NCBI GenBank assembly: GCA_900769965.1 | Contig: CAAGIQ010000221.1 | Coordinates: 1-5,344 of the forward strand | Direction: 5' to 3' | Origin: Bacilli bacterium | GTDB taxonomy: Bacteria > Bacillota_I > Bacilli_A > RFN20 > CAG-288 | Length of the DNA stretch: 5,344 nt | Shown: piece after piece, positions 4,469 through 5,344 of the stretch | How the letters are laid out: the number at the start of each line of letters is the position of its first letter | Position numbering within the stretch: the stretch's first letter is position 1 | Program-made: the position numbers and the translations under genes | Notes under the pieces: model-generated | What the model was told of the DNA's origin: nothing | Databases searched by the model: none | Seen by the model: only the letters and a program-made list of their open reading frames with translations

Positions 4469-5344
4469 CTATTTCTTGAATTTCTTCTTAAATTTTTCAA
4501 AGATGTTGTTCTTTGAAGAGGATTTTTCAATCTCGTTAAATCTTTGAAGAAGTCCTTTTTGTTCCTCTGTTATCTTAGTTGGAACTTGAACATCGAGATG
4601 CACGTATTCATCACCTTGATTGACGTAAGGCTTATTGGATTTAACACCCTTTTCCTTTAGTCTTAATACTGCATCGACTGAAGTTCCTGGTTTGATATCG
4701 AGATCGCATTCCCCATAAACTGTAGGAATGGTTAAAGTAGTACCTAAGATAAGGTCGATTATCGATACTGGAACGGTGATGTGAATATCGTTATTTTCCC
4801 TGGTGAATACTTTGTCGTTTTGGACTAGAACGATGATGTAAAGATCACCGGATTCTCCTCCGTTATAACCGTGTTCACCTTTGTTAGGAATTCTAATCTG
4901 TTGTTCGTTATTAATTCCTGCTGGAATATTAACTTTGATCTTAGAGTTAATATGGGTGTAGCCATTACCCTGGCAGTGTGGACATTTAGATTTTATAACC
5001 TTGCCTCGGCCGTGACAGGTAGGACAGGTTGTCTGTTGTTGAACAACTCCGAATAAGGATTGCGATCTAGTAGTAACTCTTCCGGTACCATGACATGTTG
5101 GACAAGTATCAAAAGCCGTGCCGTTTTCCGCTCCAGTTCCATTACAATGCTTACAAGTTTCATCGTAATCAACTGGAATTTCTACGGTAGTACCATTAAT
5201 GGAATCCATGAAGCTTATCCTTATACGCATGACCTTATCGTTACCTCTAATAGGTCCTGTATTTCTCGATGAGCTTCTGCCACCACCGAAGAACTGGGAG
5301 AATATATCGTTGACATCAAAGCCATCGAATCCGCCAAATCCTCC
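4469..5344 (-). CDS. dnaJ: Chaperone protein DnaJ (Hsp40, class A), partial: J domain outside window
   Basis: The frame is open from the right edge to TAG at 4469 and gives the last 291 residues. DnaJ is the cytosolic co-chaperone that binds unfolded proteins and stimulates DnaK ATP hydrolysis. Visible from the edge are the end of the Gly/Phe-rich linker (GGFGGFDGFDVNDIFSQFFG) and the start of the client-binding domain. The cysteine-rich domain (4961-5155) then has all four CxxCxGxG repeats (CKHCNGTG, CPTCHGTG, CPTCHGRG, CPHCQGNG), enough for two zinc ions. The second client-binding domain includes GGESGDLYI, and a short basic tail ends FEKFKKKFKK. An ATG at 5230 is internal, since the linker reads through in frame upstream of it. 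The N-terminal J domain with its HPD motif should lie just right of the window, probably with dnaK and grpE. It has no Trp in the visible part. Confidence 0.97.
   Translation of the reverse strand, partial: GGFGGFDGFDVNDIFSQFFGGGRSSSRNTGPIRGNDKVMRIRISFMDSINGTTVEIPVDYDETCKHCNGTGAENGTAFDTCPTCHGTGRVTTRSQSLFGVVQQQTTCPTCHGRGKVIKSKCPHCQGNGYTHINSKIKVNIPAGINNEQQIRIPNKGEHGYNGGESGDLYIIVLVQNDKVFTRENNDIHITVPVSIIDLILGTTLTIPTVYGECDLDIKPGTSVDAVLRLKEKGVKSNKPYVNQGDEYVHLDVQVPTKITEEQKGLLQRFNEIEKSSSKNNIFEKFKKKFKK

Noticed and set aside
5228..5230. ATG at 5230 as the start of a short J-less DnaJ
   Set aside because: The frame stays open to the edge and encodes a typical Gly/Phe linker and the start of the client-binding domain.
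4871..5272. Two plus-strand open frames opposite dnaJ
   Set aside because: Both lie antisense to the conserved zinc-finger and linker code of DnaJ and have no independent support.
1..5344. CRISPR arrays, tRNA or rRNA genes, insertion sequences, riboswitches
   Set aside because: Gaps between genes are at most 119 bases. None shows spaced repeats, a cloverleaf, terminal inverted repeats with a transposase, or a known riboswitch core.

Overview
The window is AT-rich (roughly one third G+C, judged by eye) and densely coding. It holds five protein genes and about 240 bases of intergenic DNA. The gene types, Shine-Dalgarno sites, TATAAT-like promoters and U-tract terminators fit a low-GC Gram-positive-type bacterium (Bacillota, or a Mycoplasmatota-like lineage that keeps the standard code). 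The few tryptophans are all TGG and no in-frame TGA interrupts about 1,700 codons, so a Mycoplasma-type TGA=Trp code is not indicated. The species cannot be named from this sequence.

Layout, left to right. (1) 1-927, minus: the first 309 residues of a soluble protein with a complete, apparently active GGDEF (diguanylate cyclase) domain at its extreme N-terminus, followed by a probable GAF-like domain cut by the window edge. (2) 928-1044: a divergent promoter region with direct repeats. (3) 1045-1752, plus: a complete bacterial sirtuin (NAD-dependent protein deacylase). (4) 1747-2556, minus: a PfkB-family, fructokinase-like sugar kinase. Its stop codon region overlaps the sirtuin's by 6 bp, tail to tail. 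(5) 2559-4349, minus: a full-length ABC exporter half-transporter, 2 bp upstream of the kinase and surely cotranscribed with it. (6) 4350-4468: the ABC promoter, two short palindromes around it, and a strong rho-independent terminator for dnaJ. (7) 4469-5344, minus: DnaJ without its J domain, which lies beyond the right edge.

Four of the five genes point left; only the sirtuin points right. It is divergent from the cyclase and convergent with the ABC-kinase operon. The ABC exporter and sugar kinase form a two-gene operon, but nothing in the sequence shows that they share a substrate. dnaJ is closed off by its own terminator and is probably the last gene of a chaperone operon lying to the right (inferred from the common grpE-dnaK-dnaJ order).

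No mobile element, CRISPR array, tRNA or rRNA is visible, and I see no clear new multi-gene system. The points most worth a second look are the two terminators embedded antisense in the convergent partners' coding ends, the repeated TTCATATGAA palindrome (two copies plus a variant) with a pair framing the ABC promoter, and the GGDEF-then-GAF architecture divergent from a sirtuin.
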